From: Candidatus Iainarchaeum sp.
GTDB taxonomy: Archaea > Iainarchaeota > Iainarchaeia > JAGGVJ01
Assembly: GCA_021158055.1 (NCBI GenBank)
Contig: JAGGVJ010000015.1
Span: 1-51,814, forward strand
Direction of reading: 5' to 3'
DNA: 51,814 nt
The position numbers and the translations under genes were made by a program. This document shows, one piece after another, positions 16,438 through 23,955 of the stretch. The notes under the pieces are model-generated. The model ran no database searches. It was not told the origin of the DNA and saw only the letters and a list, made by a program, of their open reading frames with translations. Position 1 is the stretch's first letter; each line of letters starts with the position of its first letter.

Positions 16438-16692
16438 TTGAAGTTGATAGACGGAATGAAAATGGTTGAAGTTTTGAAAAAGTTTATGCAAAGCAAAGTT
16501 CATGAAGTTGATATTTCGCTTTCTGACGGCCAGAATCTCAGGTTAGTGAATGTTTCAAATTACTGGTTTTTAGATGATGCTTTTGTTTACGAGTCCAGGA
16601 TGGACCGTGAGATAAACTGGCTTTATATGGTCCCATACAATCATATTGTTTTTGTAAGGGCAACGGAAAGCAAGCCAATACGAAAGAAGTAA
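16438..16692 (+). CDS. small protein, possibly Sm/Lsm-like
   Basis: An 84-residue protein starting with TTG, with GGTG five bases upstream. After an N-terminal helix (about residues 1-20) it alternates short hydrophobic strands: VHEVDISLSDGQNLRLVNV, then WLYMVPYNHIVFVRA. A short helix, a DG turn in the second strand and a closing YNHIVFV strand are what a Lsm/Hfq-type barrel would show, but conservation is too low to be sure. No catalytic motif is seen. It stands alone between herA and the pilin gene and ends just before a strong shared terminator. Confidence 0.6.
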   Translation: MKLIDGMKMVEVLKKFMQSKVHEVDISLSDGQNLRLVNVSNYWFLDDAFVYESRMDREINWLYMVPYNHIVFVRATESKPIRKK

Positions 16693-16721
16693 TTTTGGGT
16701 TTGTTTTTTATATTCTTAAAA

Positions 16722-16757
16722 AAAGAGTGAAGGGGGGCTTAAAGCCCCCTTCTTTTT
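16722..16757. terminator. bidirectional hairpin terminator
   Basis: AAGGGGGGCT and AGCCCCCTT pair around a short loop, followed by TTCTTTTT on the plus strand. It separates the converging 84-codon gene and the pilin-like gene and could serve both. Confidence 0.75.
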
Positions 16758-16760
16758 AGT

Positions 16761-17828
16761 TTATGCGACAGTGCAGTTGCACCATTGCCCGATTGTTGAA
16801 CAAGTTGCTGCCGGGCAGTTGTATGTTCCTTCCCGGTTGAATCCTGTTACCGGGTTTCCGGATGCGTCCCTTGACCTGATTTTCAGTGCATAGTTTGTGT
16901 CAAGGTCAATTACTACAGACAGCACCTCTCCTTCTGGGATGTTGTCGCCGATTGAATGGGTTAGTTCAAGTGTTGCATCAGAACCGCTTGCTATTGAACC
17001 GCCTTTGTATGTTGCTTCTGTGTATGAGTCGGAGTTTTCATTTGTGTCCCAGCTGACTTTTAAGTTACCTTGCTTGTTTCCGAAAGCATCATTACCTGAG
17101 TAATAGAATTCAGCACCTACGTTTGAGACCACTGGGTCAGTTATGTCTGAAGTGGTGGTAAACAAGTAGTAACTTCCGCCATTGTCGTCGGTTGTTGTCC
17201 CTATTGTGTTTGTTGACACGACTTCAAAGTAGTAATCTGTTGACGGGTCCAGTCCGGTGAGGGTTATTTCATGGCCGGTCACAAGCGCTGATTCTGTTTC
17301 CGTTGAACCGAGGCCTGTTGTTTTCCCGTAGTTTACGGTTGAGTCGGCGATTGTGTCTGTTGTCCACGTGATTGTTGCGCTGTTTCCGCCTGGGCTGAAT
17401 GAAACATTGCTTATGGTCGGGGCATACTGCAGTCCGAAGGTTTCAAGCCCTTTGACCATCAGCCCTGTGCTGGTGGTCAGTTTTACTTCGTGTTTTCCGT
17501 AAGCTATGTTGAATGCGAATGTTCCTGTTTCATCTGTGTTCAGTTCGTCCGGCCCGCTTGTGTAAGGATAGTATACTTTGTCAAGGTAAAATGCAAACCC
17601 GTCTGCTTTTTTGCTCCCGTAATTTTTGATAAATAATGTGTTTCCGCTTGAGCCTTCAATTGAAAGGGTCATTCCTTCCTGCAATGGTGATGTTTCCAGT
17701 TTATCGCTTACTTTGCTTGTTACTCCCTGTCCCATTTGAGTGTATTGATAAAAAGCCACTACTGCAATCAGTGCAGTAATTGCAACTACCAAAACAACTG
17801 ATTCAACTTCGCTTAAACCACGTTTCAT
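16761..17828 (-). CDS. type IV pilin-like secreted protein with fibronectin-type domains
   Basis: A 355-residue surface protein. The N-terminus is a class III signal: a basic MKRG, then the hydrophobic LSEVESVVLVVAITALIAVV helix with the expected Glu at about +5 of the mature protein; a prepilin peptidase would cut after Gly. A first beta domain follows (about 45-130), then one clear fibronectin type III-like domain (NVSFSPGGNSATITWTT ... LTGLDPSTDYYFEVVS) and a second beta-rich domain. Four Cys near the end (NCPAATCSTIGQWCNCTVA) may form disulfides. ATG 17828 is preferred because GGTGAATAC precedes it. Likely role: adhesive pilus subunit or cell-surface binding protein. Confidence 0.75.
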   Translation of the reverse strand: MKRGLSEVESVVLVVAITALIAVVAFYQYTQMGQGVTSKVSDKLETSPLQEGMTLSIEGSSGNTLFIKNYGSKKADGFAFYLDKVYYPYTSGPDELNTDETGTFAFNIAYGKHEVKLTTSTGLMVKGLETFGLQYAPTISNVSFSPGGNSATITWTTDTIADSTVNYGKTTGLGSTETESALVTGHEITLTGLDPSTDYYFEVVSTNTIGTTTDDNGGSYYLFTTTSDITDPVVSNVGAEFYYSGNDAFGNKQGNLKVSWDTNENSDSYTEATYKGGSIASGSDATLELTHSIGDNIPEGEVLSVVIDLDTNYALKIRSRDASGNPVTGFNREGTYNCPAATCSTIGQWCNCTVA

Positions 17829-17843
17829 GTATTCACCGCTCAT

Positions 17844-18000
17844 TTTTTTGGATTTTTAATAGTTATTATGTAATAATTTAATATTAATCAATGACTATAT
17901 ATCTTAAACGAAAGAATAAGTATATATTTAAATCAATAAGGTTTTAATTAACCACTTGATAGTGGTTCTTTGACTCTTGTTTTGTTTTTCGGCAGTTTTT
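17844..18000. promoter_or_regulatory. AT-rich divergent promoter region
   Basis: The gap between the pilin-like gene and the SelB-like gene contains several TATA-like boxes, including GTATATATTTAAATC near 17918-17932 and CTATATATCTTAAA near 17896-17909. Either could serve either direction. Confidence 0.4.
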
Positions 18001-18012
18001 GGTGGAAAGTTT

Positions 18013-18984
18013 ATGAAGTCGCTTAGTTTGTGTGTTGTTGGTTCCGGTGAAGAGGACAGGAAAAAAGTGTGCTCCATGCTTGGAAAAAAAGGAACGGTAA
18101 GTGATGTTTCTTTTTACAATTTCAAGGAAGACGATGTGATATTGACAACGATTGAGTCAAGTTCTTTTCCAAAAAAGCTTTCATCGCTTTTTCAGTCAGT
18201 TGCATTGGCTGAGTTTGCGGTGCTTGCGGTCAGCAGGGATTCTTTGGACAGCGGTGCGGGGGAGTGTATTTTGGCCCTTGAGCTTTTCGGGAAGGAAAAA
18301 GGGTTTATTGTGACTGATTATGAAGTGCGTGAGCAGGTGGAGAAAATAGTTTCTTCAAGCAAGGCTCTTTGCGGGTATGAATTTTTTTATTTTGACGAGC
18401 TTGATTCTTTGAAGACCAGGGTTCTTGAACTGCAGCCAGACCACCGGAATCCGGAGGAGGGCTTTTTGATGGTCGGGGATCATTTTTTTGATGTCAAAGG
18501 AATTGGCACGGTTTTTTTGGGCATGGCGCGTTCAGGCAGGGTTTCAAAGCACGACAAGCTTTTGGTCAGCCCCATTGGAAAAGAGCTTATTGTGCGCTCG
18601 ATCCAGATGCAGGGAAAAGACGTTGACGAAGCGGTTTCCCCTGCAAGGCTGGGGCTTGCCGTGCGGGGCGTGTCTGTTGATGATATGAAGCGGGGGTTTC
18701 TTGTGGCAAGTAAAGAGGTGGAGTCAGTTCACTCTGCAAAGATTTCTTTTTCAAAGAGCGCTTTTTATAAAAAAGAGTTTGTTTTCCCGAAAAAAGTAAT
18801 GGCTGCGGTTGACTGCCAGTTTGTGGAGGCGGAAATGGACTCGCTTGAAGAAGGCGTGGCAAGTGTTGTGTTTTCAAAAAAAGTTGCGTTTTCCGGGGGG
18901 CAGTTGGTTGTGTTGTGCGATTTGGATTCAAATGTCAGGATAATCGGCCACGGAAACGTTTTACAGCCAGATGAAAACAGGTAA
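18013..18984 (+). CDS. archaeal SelB-like protein lacking GTPase motifs (aSelBL-type)
   Basis: A 323-residue translation-factor relative. From about residue 140 it shows EF-Tu-like domains II and III as in SelB: FDVKGIGTVFLGMARSGRV, VSPIGKELIVRSIQMQ and ARLGLAVRGVSVDDMKRG. The N-terminal G domain is present in outline (VVGSGEEDRKKV, AEFAVLAVSRDS) but has no P-loop GxxxxGK[ST], no DxxG and no NKxD, so GTP hydrolysis is unlikely. This matches the described archaeal SelB-like family of uncertain function. ATG 18013 is used because GGTGGAAAG precedes it. It is the first gene of a likely operon with the lipid-kinase-like gene and the following unknown gene. Confidence 0.7.
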   Translation: MKSLSLCVVGSGEEDRKKVCSMLGKKGTVSDVSFYNFKEDDVILTTIESSSFPKKLSSLFQSVALAEFAVLAVSRDSLDSGAGECILALELFGKEKGFIVTDYEVREQVEKIVSSSKALCGYEFFYFDELDSLKTRVLELQPDHRNPEEGFLMVGDHFFDVKGIGTVFLGMARSGRVSKHDKLLVSPIGKELIVRSIQMQGKDVDEAVSPARLGLAVRGVSVDDMKRGFLVASKEVESVHSAKISFSKSAFYKKEFVFPKKVMAAVDCQFVEAEMDSLEEGVASVVFSKKVAFSGGQLVVLCDLDSNVRIIGHGNVLQPDENR

Positions 18985-19008
18985 AGACAGATAAAAACAG
19001 GTGAAAAA

Positions 19009-19578
19009 ATGAGAAAAGAGCTTTCAAGAAAATCAGTTCACATTCTTTTAGGGGCTTTTTTGTTTGCCCCGCTTTTTTTGCTTTCGTTTTTGGAGTTTGT
19101 TTTTTTTATGTTTTTTTTCACGGTTTTTTCTGCTCTTTTTTTCCTTGCAGTTGAAATTAAAGCTGTTCCTGTGTTTGTTTTCAGGTTTGTTCATTTTTTT
19201 GAGCGCGAAAATCATTTTGTCGGGAAAGGGGCTTTGCTTTTCATGGTGGGTGTTTTTCTTTCCGCTGTTTTGATTTTGTTTTTGGGCGCTTCCGGAAAAG
19301 GGCCGGTGATTCTTGCAGCGGCAATCATTTCTCTTTCGCTTGGCGATGCCTTTGCAGCGGTTTTCGGAAGGGCGTTTGGAAAGACAAGGGTGTTTGGAGG
19401 CAGGACTGTTGAGGGTTCTCTTGCGTTTTTCCTGTCGGTTTTTTCTGTTGTTTTCCTGTTGTTCGGCTTTGAGTTTGCCGTTGTCTGTGCTTTTGCAGGT
19501 TCTGTTACAGAGTTGTTGTTTGAAGAAGATAATTTATTAATTCCTTTGTTCATTAGTTTATTGTTGATTTTTATCTGA
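19009..19578 (+). CDS. CTP-dependent lipid kinase-like membrane protein (Dgk1/Sec59 family)
   Basis: A 189-residue integral membrane protein with about five or six hydrophobic segments. Family features (COG0170) are RKSVHI at the N-terminus, KGALLFMVG in the middle, and SLGDAFAAVFGRAFGKTR with the following GGRTVEGS, which form the CTP/phospholipid site in yeast Dgk1 and dolichol kinase Sec59. In archaea the substrate may be an isoprenoid alcohol or lipid precursor. GGTG precedes the ATG. The upstream junction contains short repeats of ACAGGT/ATAAAAACAGG. The high phenylalanine content of its N-terminal half is notable. Confidence 0.75.
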   Translation: MRKELSRKSVHILLGAFLFAPLFLLSFLEFVFFMFFFTVFSALFFLAVEIKAVPVFVFRFVHFFERENHFVGKGALLFMVGVFLSAVLILFLGASGKGPVILAAAIISLSLGDAFAAVFGRAFGKTRVFGGRTVEGSLAFFLSVFSVVFLLFGFEFAVVCAFAGSVTELLFEEDNLLIPLFISLLLIFI

Positions 19579-19626
19579 GTTGAAAAGTAAAACAATTAAA
19601 AAATAGGGCAGTTAGTGGGGGATTTC

Positions 19627-20322
19627 ATGAGCAACTTTGAGGAAAACAGGTTTAAGATAAAAGAACTTCTTAGGACGTCTGAAAAGACGGGTTACAGGCT
19701 TCAGGCTCTTTTGATGGAGGCAGGCAAGCTTAAGGGTGTAACTGATGAGTTTTTGTCATCGCTTTTGACTGTGAGGCTTTTGTTGAGCGATCACCCCGAG
19801 CAAAAGGAATATGTTGAGGAGATAGTCCAGGATAAAGAGTCTTTGGCGATGTTTCGTGAGATAAAAAAGAACATCGATGACTTGTCAAAGGCAATTGATG
19901 GTTTTGAAGACAGTCTTTTGGCGTCGGAAGTGTTTCTTGAAAATTTCAGGGACTATGTTTTTTACAGGAACACCAATAAGGCATTGTGTTCAACGTTTGT
20001 GACGGCTGTTGCAAAAGAGTTTTCTGTTGACAATTGTTTGCTGAATCCCGAGTTTGTCGGTGATTTTAACGTTGCGAAGGTTGCGGCGGATCTTGGCATA
20101 GAACATGAGAAAAGGCAGTTTTTGGTTGTTCCTTTTGAATCGCTCAGCGATACATTGAGTTATTTTGAGGAAAATTTACCCAAGAAATTGTTTTTCATTG
20201 ACTGCGGCGGACTGAAGATTTCCATGAAAAAAAACAACCTTGTGGTTCGCGGAAGCGCGCCCAAGATAAAGCAGGTTGAAAAAGTGGCTTCAAAGGTCGG
20301 CCTGCCGACTTTGTCTCTTTGA
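19627..20322 (+). CDS. unknown conserved-looking protein
   Basis: A 231-residue soluble protein not recognised. The N-terminal part (about 1-110) is helical and highly charged, the C-terminal part (about 120-231) alternates strands and helices (FVVPFESLSDTL, KLFFIDCGGLKISMKKNNLVVRGSA). No cofactor or nucleotide motif is visible. ATG 19627 is preferred to the upstream ORF-track start because GTGGGG stands six bases before it. It follows the lipid-kinase-like gene by about 50 bases and is probably co-transcribed. Confidence 0.6.
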   Translation: MSNFEENRFKIKELLRTSEKTGYRLQALLMEAGKLKGVTDEFLSSLLTVRLLLSDHPEQKEYVEEIVQDKESLAMFREIKKNIDDLSKAIDGFEDSLLASEVFLENFRDYVFYRNTNKALCSTFVTAVAKEFSVDNCLLNPEFVGDFNVAKVAADLGIEHEKRQFLVVPFESLSDTLSYFEENLPKKLFFIDCGGLKISMKKNNLVVRGSAPKIKQVEKVASKVGLPTLSL

Positions 20323-20330
20323 GTCTGATT

Positions 20331-20470
20331 GACCTGACAGGTTTGATGACTTGACCGGTTTGGTTGATTTGATGGGTTTGATTGGTTTGACAGGTTGTAT
20401 TATTAATGTTTGAGCACATATCTTGTTTGAGCATGTCTTTTGACAGGTAATTTTAACAGGTAAAATAGAC
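20331..20470. repeat. degenerate short repeats
   Basis: The gap after the unknown gene is made of variations on TTTGATNGGTTTGA and TGACAGGT, repeated at about 9-18 base intervals. It is low-complexity sequence with no gene; slippage is the simplest origin. Confidence 0.55.
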
Positions 20471-20511
20471 AAAATAAAATAAATAAATTATTGACTTTTT
20501 AGGGTGTTTGA

Positions 20512-20814
20512 TTGAAAGAATTTAAGGTTTTTAAGGTTCCGCAAAACAAGCAGTCAGAGCTTAGCACTGTTTTGGACGACGAGTTTTTCAAAAGAAACGG
20601 TTACAACCAGGTGAACGGTAAGGTAAACAACTTGGGGGACAACATTTTTGTTTACGTGGAGGGAGACAAAAAAGCCCTTGAGGAAGCAAAGCTTAAGATT
20701 GCCTTGGTTGAGGGTTCTTCGCAGGCCAGTGAACAGGAAGCTGAAAAAGTAAAAAAAGTTGTTGAAAGCGCGTCTGAAGGGATAGGAAGCGGAATCGGAA
20801 GCATGTTCGGTTAA
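20512..20814 (+). CDS. small unknown protein with glycine-rich tail
   Basis: A 100-residue protein that starts with TTG; GGGTG stands five bases before it. Residues 1-70 look like a compact alpha/beta domain (FKVFKVPQNKQSEL ... NIFVYVEGDKKALEEAKLKI), followed by a charged helix and a flexible tail GIGSGIGSMFG. No family is recognised. It ends 36 bases before the tRNA-Leu gene and has the same base composition as the housekeeping genes. Confidence 0.6.
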   Translation: MKEFKVFKVPQNKQSELSTVLDDEFFKRNGYNQVNGKVNNLGDNIFVYVEGDKKALEEAKLKIALVEGSSQASEQEAEKVKKVVESASEGIGSGIGSMFG

Positions 20815-20850
20815 ACTGCATTGCTGCATACCTTTTAGTGTCTGCTTTTT

Positions 20851-20951
20851 GCGGGGGTCCCAGAGTCTGGTCAAATGGGATGGACTCAAGATCTTTTGAT
20901 AGGAAATCCATTGGCCTAGCGCCTACGCAGGTTCGAATCCTGCCCCCCGCA
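20851..20951 (+). tRNA. tRNA-Leu(CAA) with a 15-nt intron
   Basis: Acceptor GCGGGGG/CCCCCGC with discriminator A, T arm GCAGG-TTCGAAT-CCTGC and a long variable arm identify a class II tRNA-Leu. The anticodon stem ATGGA/TCCAT pairs only if ATCTTTTGATAGGAA is removed after the base following the anticodon, giving a loop CTCAAGA with anticodon CAA. Position 37/38 is the canonical archaeal intron site, and the intron can pair with the anticodon (TCAA with TTGA) in a bulge-helix-bulge-like fold. No CCA is encoded. A T-run follows. Confidence 0.88.
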
Positions 20952-21035
20952 CTCTTTTTTTGGGATATATAATACAAAAAAATTTAAATACCTAGCTTAC
21001 GGAAATTTAATCAATTTTTTAAAGGATGTGATTAA

Positions 21036-21641
21036 TTGGATCATATAACAAATTTCAAAGAGACAATAGTTGAATTGAGTGAAAAAGACAGATTAAAGGA
21101 AATTTCAGTGCATTTATTTTATGAAATTGATATGTTAAATATTTCTGCAGTTAAAGCAAATAATATGGTTAGCAAAATTTTACATGCAAAAATTAATGAT
21201 TGTGATGACAGTATCATCTGGAAATATCAAGCAAATTTAAATTGTTATTTAGATTCGTATGCAGTTCATGCGCGAAGTTTAACCGAATTTTTAAAATTTA
21301 AAATTAAGAAAGAGGATATTACGTCTGTAAGAGCAGAACATTTTCTTAATGAGAAAAAAAATAATGAATTTAAAAAAATTTGTGATAACGAGTCAAAATT
21401 ATTAAATAATATAGTAAGAAAAGCAAATAAACAAGTCACGCACCTTACATACAATAGAATTCAACCTGAATTTCAAAATGAAAATAAAGGGTGGGAAATG
21501 AGGGATATTTATCGATTTAATGAACTGTTTAAAAATTTTCTTGAGTTAGTTAATGAGGATTTAATCTGTAAAAACCTTATTGACTGGAAAGAAAAGGACA
21601 ATATTTCTAGGCATTATATTTCAAGATATATAGAACGTTAA
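21036..21641 (+). CDS. AT-rich accessory gene, HEPN-like character
   Basis: A 201-residue helical protein starting with TTG after GATGTGATTAA. Sequence such as SYAVHARSLTEFLKFK and KQVTHLTYNRIQPEFQ recalls a widespread uncharacterised family of bacterial and archaeal accessory proteins with a HEPN-like helical fold. No RxxxxH-type RNase motif is obvious, so a nuclease role is not shown. Base composition is clearly more AT-rich than the neighbours, which suggests transfer. It sits directly downstream of tRNA-Leu and upstream of a second gene of similar type. Confidence 0.6.
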   Translation: MDHITNFKETIVELSEKDRLKEISVHLFYEIDMLNISAVKANNMVSKILHAKINDCDDSIIWKYQANLNCYLDSYAVHARSLTEFLKFKIKKEDITSVRAEHFLNEKKNNEFKKICDNESKLLNNIVRKANKQVTHLTYNRIQPEFQNENKGWEMRDIYRFNELFKNFLELVNEDLICKNLIDWKEKDNISRHYISRYIER

Positions 21642-21667
21642 TTTTTTATTTTAAACGGTAATTAGTA

Positions 21668-22189
21668 ATGGGTAATTATGTAGAGCAGTATGAACGAATG
21701 ATGCGTTGGTATGGGCGTTTTAAACAAATAAACACTGGAATACCACATAAACGTTCTTCTGATTATTATTTAGATGATATTTATGCGTTTTTTTTAAATT
21801 GTTATAATTTAAAAGATTGGATACTAAATGACGATAGTATTAAGGTGGATAAAAAAATCCTTGAAGATAAAATAACCAAAAATAACTATTTACGGGTGTG
21901 TGCTGATTTAGCTAATTGGTTAAAACATTTATATTTAAAAAAAACTCGTAAAGAGAAAAAAGAACATGATAATATTGAAAAAAGAAAAGACATTACACCA
22001 AAGATTAGGCGAAATGTTACTTTAAATTTAGGTTCAAATGAACCAACCATAGAATTTAAGATTGATATTCGTTCAAAAGAAGATATTATGGCACAAGTGG
22101 AAGTATGCGATGCATTTAAAGTTGCAACTAAATGTGTTGAAGCATGGGATAAATTTATTGACGAGAATATTAAACCCCTTAAAAAATAA
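21668..22189 (+). CDS. AT-rich accessory gene, second of a pair
   Basis: A 173-residue protein, about 26 bases after the previous gene and probably co-transcribed. YYLDDIYAFFLNCYNLKDWI and VCADLANWLKHLYL recall another common uncharacterised family in which a helical core carries conserved Asn-Cys-Lys and Leu-Lys-His positions. The C-terminal half has a strand-rich stretch, then a helix VCDAFKVATKCVEAWDKFI. The function is unknown; defence or stress modules often carry such proteins. No toxin-antitoxin pairing can be shown from sequence. Confidence 0.6.
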   Translation: MGNYVEQYERMMRWYGRFKQINTGIPHKRSSDYYLDDIYAFFLNCYNLKDWILNDDSIKVDKKILEDKITKNNYLRVCADLANWLKHLYLKKTRKEKKEHDNIEKRKDITPKIRRNVTLNLGSNEPTIEFKIDIRSKEDIMAQVEVCDAFKVATKCVEAWDKFIDENIKPLKK

Positions 22190-22318
22190 AATCAAGAAAA
22201 TAAGGCAAATTAATTTAAAAACTAATGTTGTGATGAAGTTAATTTCTAGCACATAATGAATGTTTTTAAACTAAAATATTTATAATAAATTGTTTATAGG
22301 TTTTTAGGGTGTGAATAA

Positions 22319-23233
22319 ATGAAAAAAGAGATTATGTTGTTATCTGTATTGGTTATTTGCGTGTTTTTGGTTTCAGGTTGCGTGAATAATGCTGAAAAAG
22401 AATCTGGCGAAAAAGTGGATGTTATCGTAAGCATTTTGCCTCAAAAGGCCTTTGTAAAAGCAGTCGGCGGCGAACATGTAAATGTAAAAGCGTTGATTCC
22501 GCCCGGGGGAAGCCCGGCTACATATGAGCCAAGACCAAGTGATTTGGCAAATGTTGAAAAAGCTGAGTTGTATTTTAGGATCGGGCATATCCCGTTCGAG
22601 AAATCTCATGTTGATAAGTTTGCAGGCCTGAACCCGGATATGAAAGTGGTTGATACTTCAAGGGATGTTCCGTTAAGGTACTTTGGGGAACATGAAGAGC
22701 ACACGCATGAAAATGAGCACAGGGAAGAAGAGCACCGTCATGAAGGAGTCGATCCGCATATCTGGCTTTCTCCGATGCAGGTGAAAAAACAGGTTGATGT
22801 GATTGCAGATGCCCTTTCAGAAGTTGATCCAAACAATTCTGCAGAGTATATGAGGAATGCAGAGGCCTTCAAGAAAGAATTGGACGGCCTGCATAGTGAA
22901 TTGAAGTCAATATTCAAAGAATTAAAGACAGGCAAGCTTATGGTCTTCCATCCCGCATGGGGTTATTTTGCAGATGAATATGACTTGGAGCAGATTGCAA
23001 TAGAGCGGGATGGAAAAGAACCCACAGCGATCCAGTTGCAGAACTTGATAGGTGTGGCAAGGGAAGAGGATATCAAGGTGATTTTTATACAATCCCAGTT
23101 CAACAAAAAAATCGCAGAGTCTGTCGCTGAAGAGATCGGTGCCGTGGTGGTCCCTGTTGATGCTCTTTCTGAGGATTATGTCAATAATCTGAGAAATGTG
23201 GCGATGACGATTTCAGAACATCTAAATAAGTGA
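22319..23233 (+). CDS. znuA: zinc ABC transporter substrate-binding lipoprotein
   Basis: A 304-residue cluster A-1 (ZnuA/TroA) metal-binding protein. A lipoprotein signal (LVICVFLVSGCVNN) places it outside the membrane, anchored by lipid at Cys. Metal-binding His residues lie in the family positions (RIGHIPFE, FHPAWGYFADEY), and a His-rich acidic loop (EEHTHENEHREEEHRHE) typical of zinc rather than manganese proteins precedes DPHIWLSP. It captures zinc for the permease and ATPase encoded next. GGGTGTGA stands just before the ATG. It is the first gene of a three-gene operon. Confidence 0.92.
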   Translation: MKKEIMLLSVLVICVFLVSGCVNNAEKESGEKVDVIVSILPQKAFVKAVGGEHVNVKALIPPGGSPATYEPRPSDLANVEKAELYFRIGHIPFEKSHVDKFAGLNPDMKVVDTSRDVPLRYFGEHEEHTHENEHREEEHRHEGVDPHIWLSPMQVKKQVDVIADALSEVDPNNSAEYMRNAEAFKKELDGLHSELKSIFKELKTGKLMVFHPAWGYFADEYDLEQIAIERDGKEPTAIQLQNLIGVAREEDIKVIFIQSQFNKKIAESVAEEIGAVVVPVDALSEDYVNNLRNVAMTISEHLNK

Positions 23234-23955
23234 GTTATCTATTGATTGATATGGTCCGGGAAGAAATAATCAGATTAGAGAATGTGTCTTTTAGCTATGG
23301 TCAAAAAGAATTTCTTAAAGATATCAATCTTTCAATATATAAAGACGATTTTTTAGGGATAATCGGCCCTAACGGCGGCGGCAAGACTACGCTGTTAAAG
23401 CTGGTTCTTGGATTATTGAAACCGAAAAAAGGCAAAATCCGTGTATTTGGAAAAACCCCGAAAGAGGGCAGGGAGTCAATCGGTTATTTTTCCCAGTTCA
23501 AGGATATTGATTTTGATTTCCCGATAACTGCTTTTGAGATTGTGCTGTTGAGCAGGGTGGGAAAAAAACTATTCAAGAGGTATACCAGGCAAGACAAGGA
23601 AGCAGCTGAAAAAGCGCTTAAAGATTTAGGGATCTGGCATTTAAGGGATAATAAGCTCAGTGAGCTTTCAGGAGGGGAAAAACAAAGGGTCTTTATTGCA
23701 AGGGCATTGGCCAATGAGCCCGAAGTTCTTTTGTTGGACGAACCGATGTCAAATCTTGATATGCATATTCAGGAGGAGTTTTATGGGATTTTGAGGCAGC
23801 TGAACAAAAAAATATCCATTGTGCTTGTTGACCATGACCTGGAAATGCTTTCTAAACATGCTAAAGAGATCGTATGCGTCAATAAATGTAACACGCACAC
23901 GATAAGGTATCATGATATTGATGAACTTAAAATGAGGGAGATATGCAATGTTTGA
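23230..23955 (+). CDS. znuC: zinc ABC transporter ATP-binding protein
   Basis: A 241-residue ABC ATPase. Walker A is GPNGGGKTT, the Q-loop is YFSQ, the signature is LSGGEKQR and Walker B is VLLLDEP followed by a His switch (VDHD). It powers zinc import with ZnuA and ZnuB. A GTG at 23230 overlaps the znuA stop by four bases; an ATG at 23251 is the alternative and matches the usual family N-terminus better. Confidence 0.92.
   Translation: MSYLLIDMVREEIIRLENVSFSYGQKEFLKDINLSIYKDDFLGIIGPNGGGKTTLLKLVLGLLKPKKGKIRVFGKTPKEGRESIGYFSQFKDIDFDFPITAFEIVLLSRVGKKLFKRYTRQDKEAAEKALKDLGIWHLRDNKLSELSGGEKQRVFIARALANEPEVLLLDEPMSNLDMHIQEEFYGILRQLNKKISIVLVDHDLEMLSKHAKEIVCVNKCNTHTIRYHDIDELKMREICNV

Noticed and set aside
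20331-20470. Small protein on the minus strand (NQTHQINQT-type)
   Set aside because: It is produced by low-complexity DNA repeats.
20851-22318. Integrative element with a duplicated tRNA-Leu 3' end as attachment site
   Set aside because: I find no second copy of the tRNA 3' sequence downstream and no integrase next to it.
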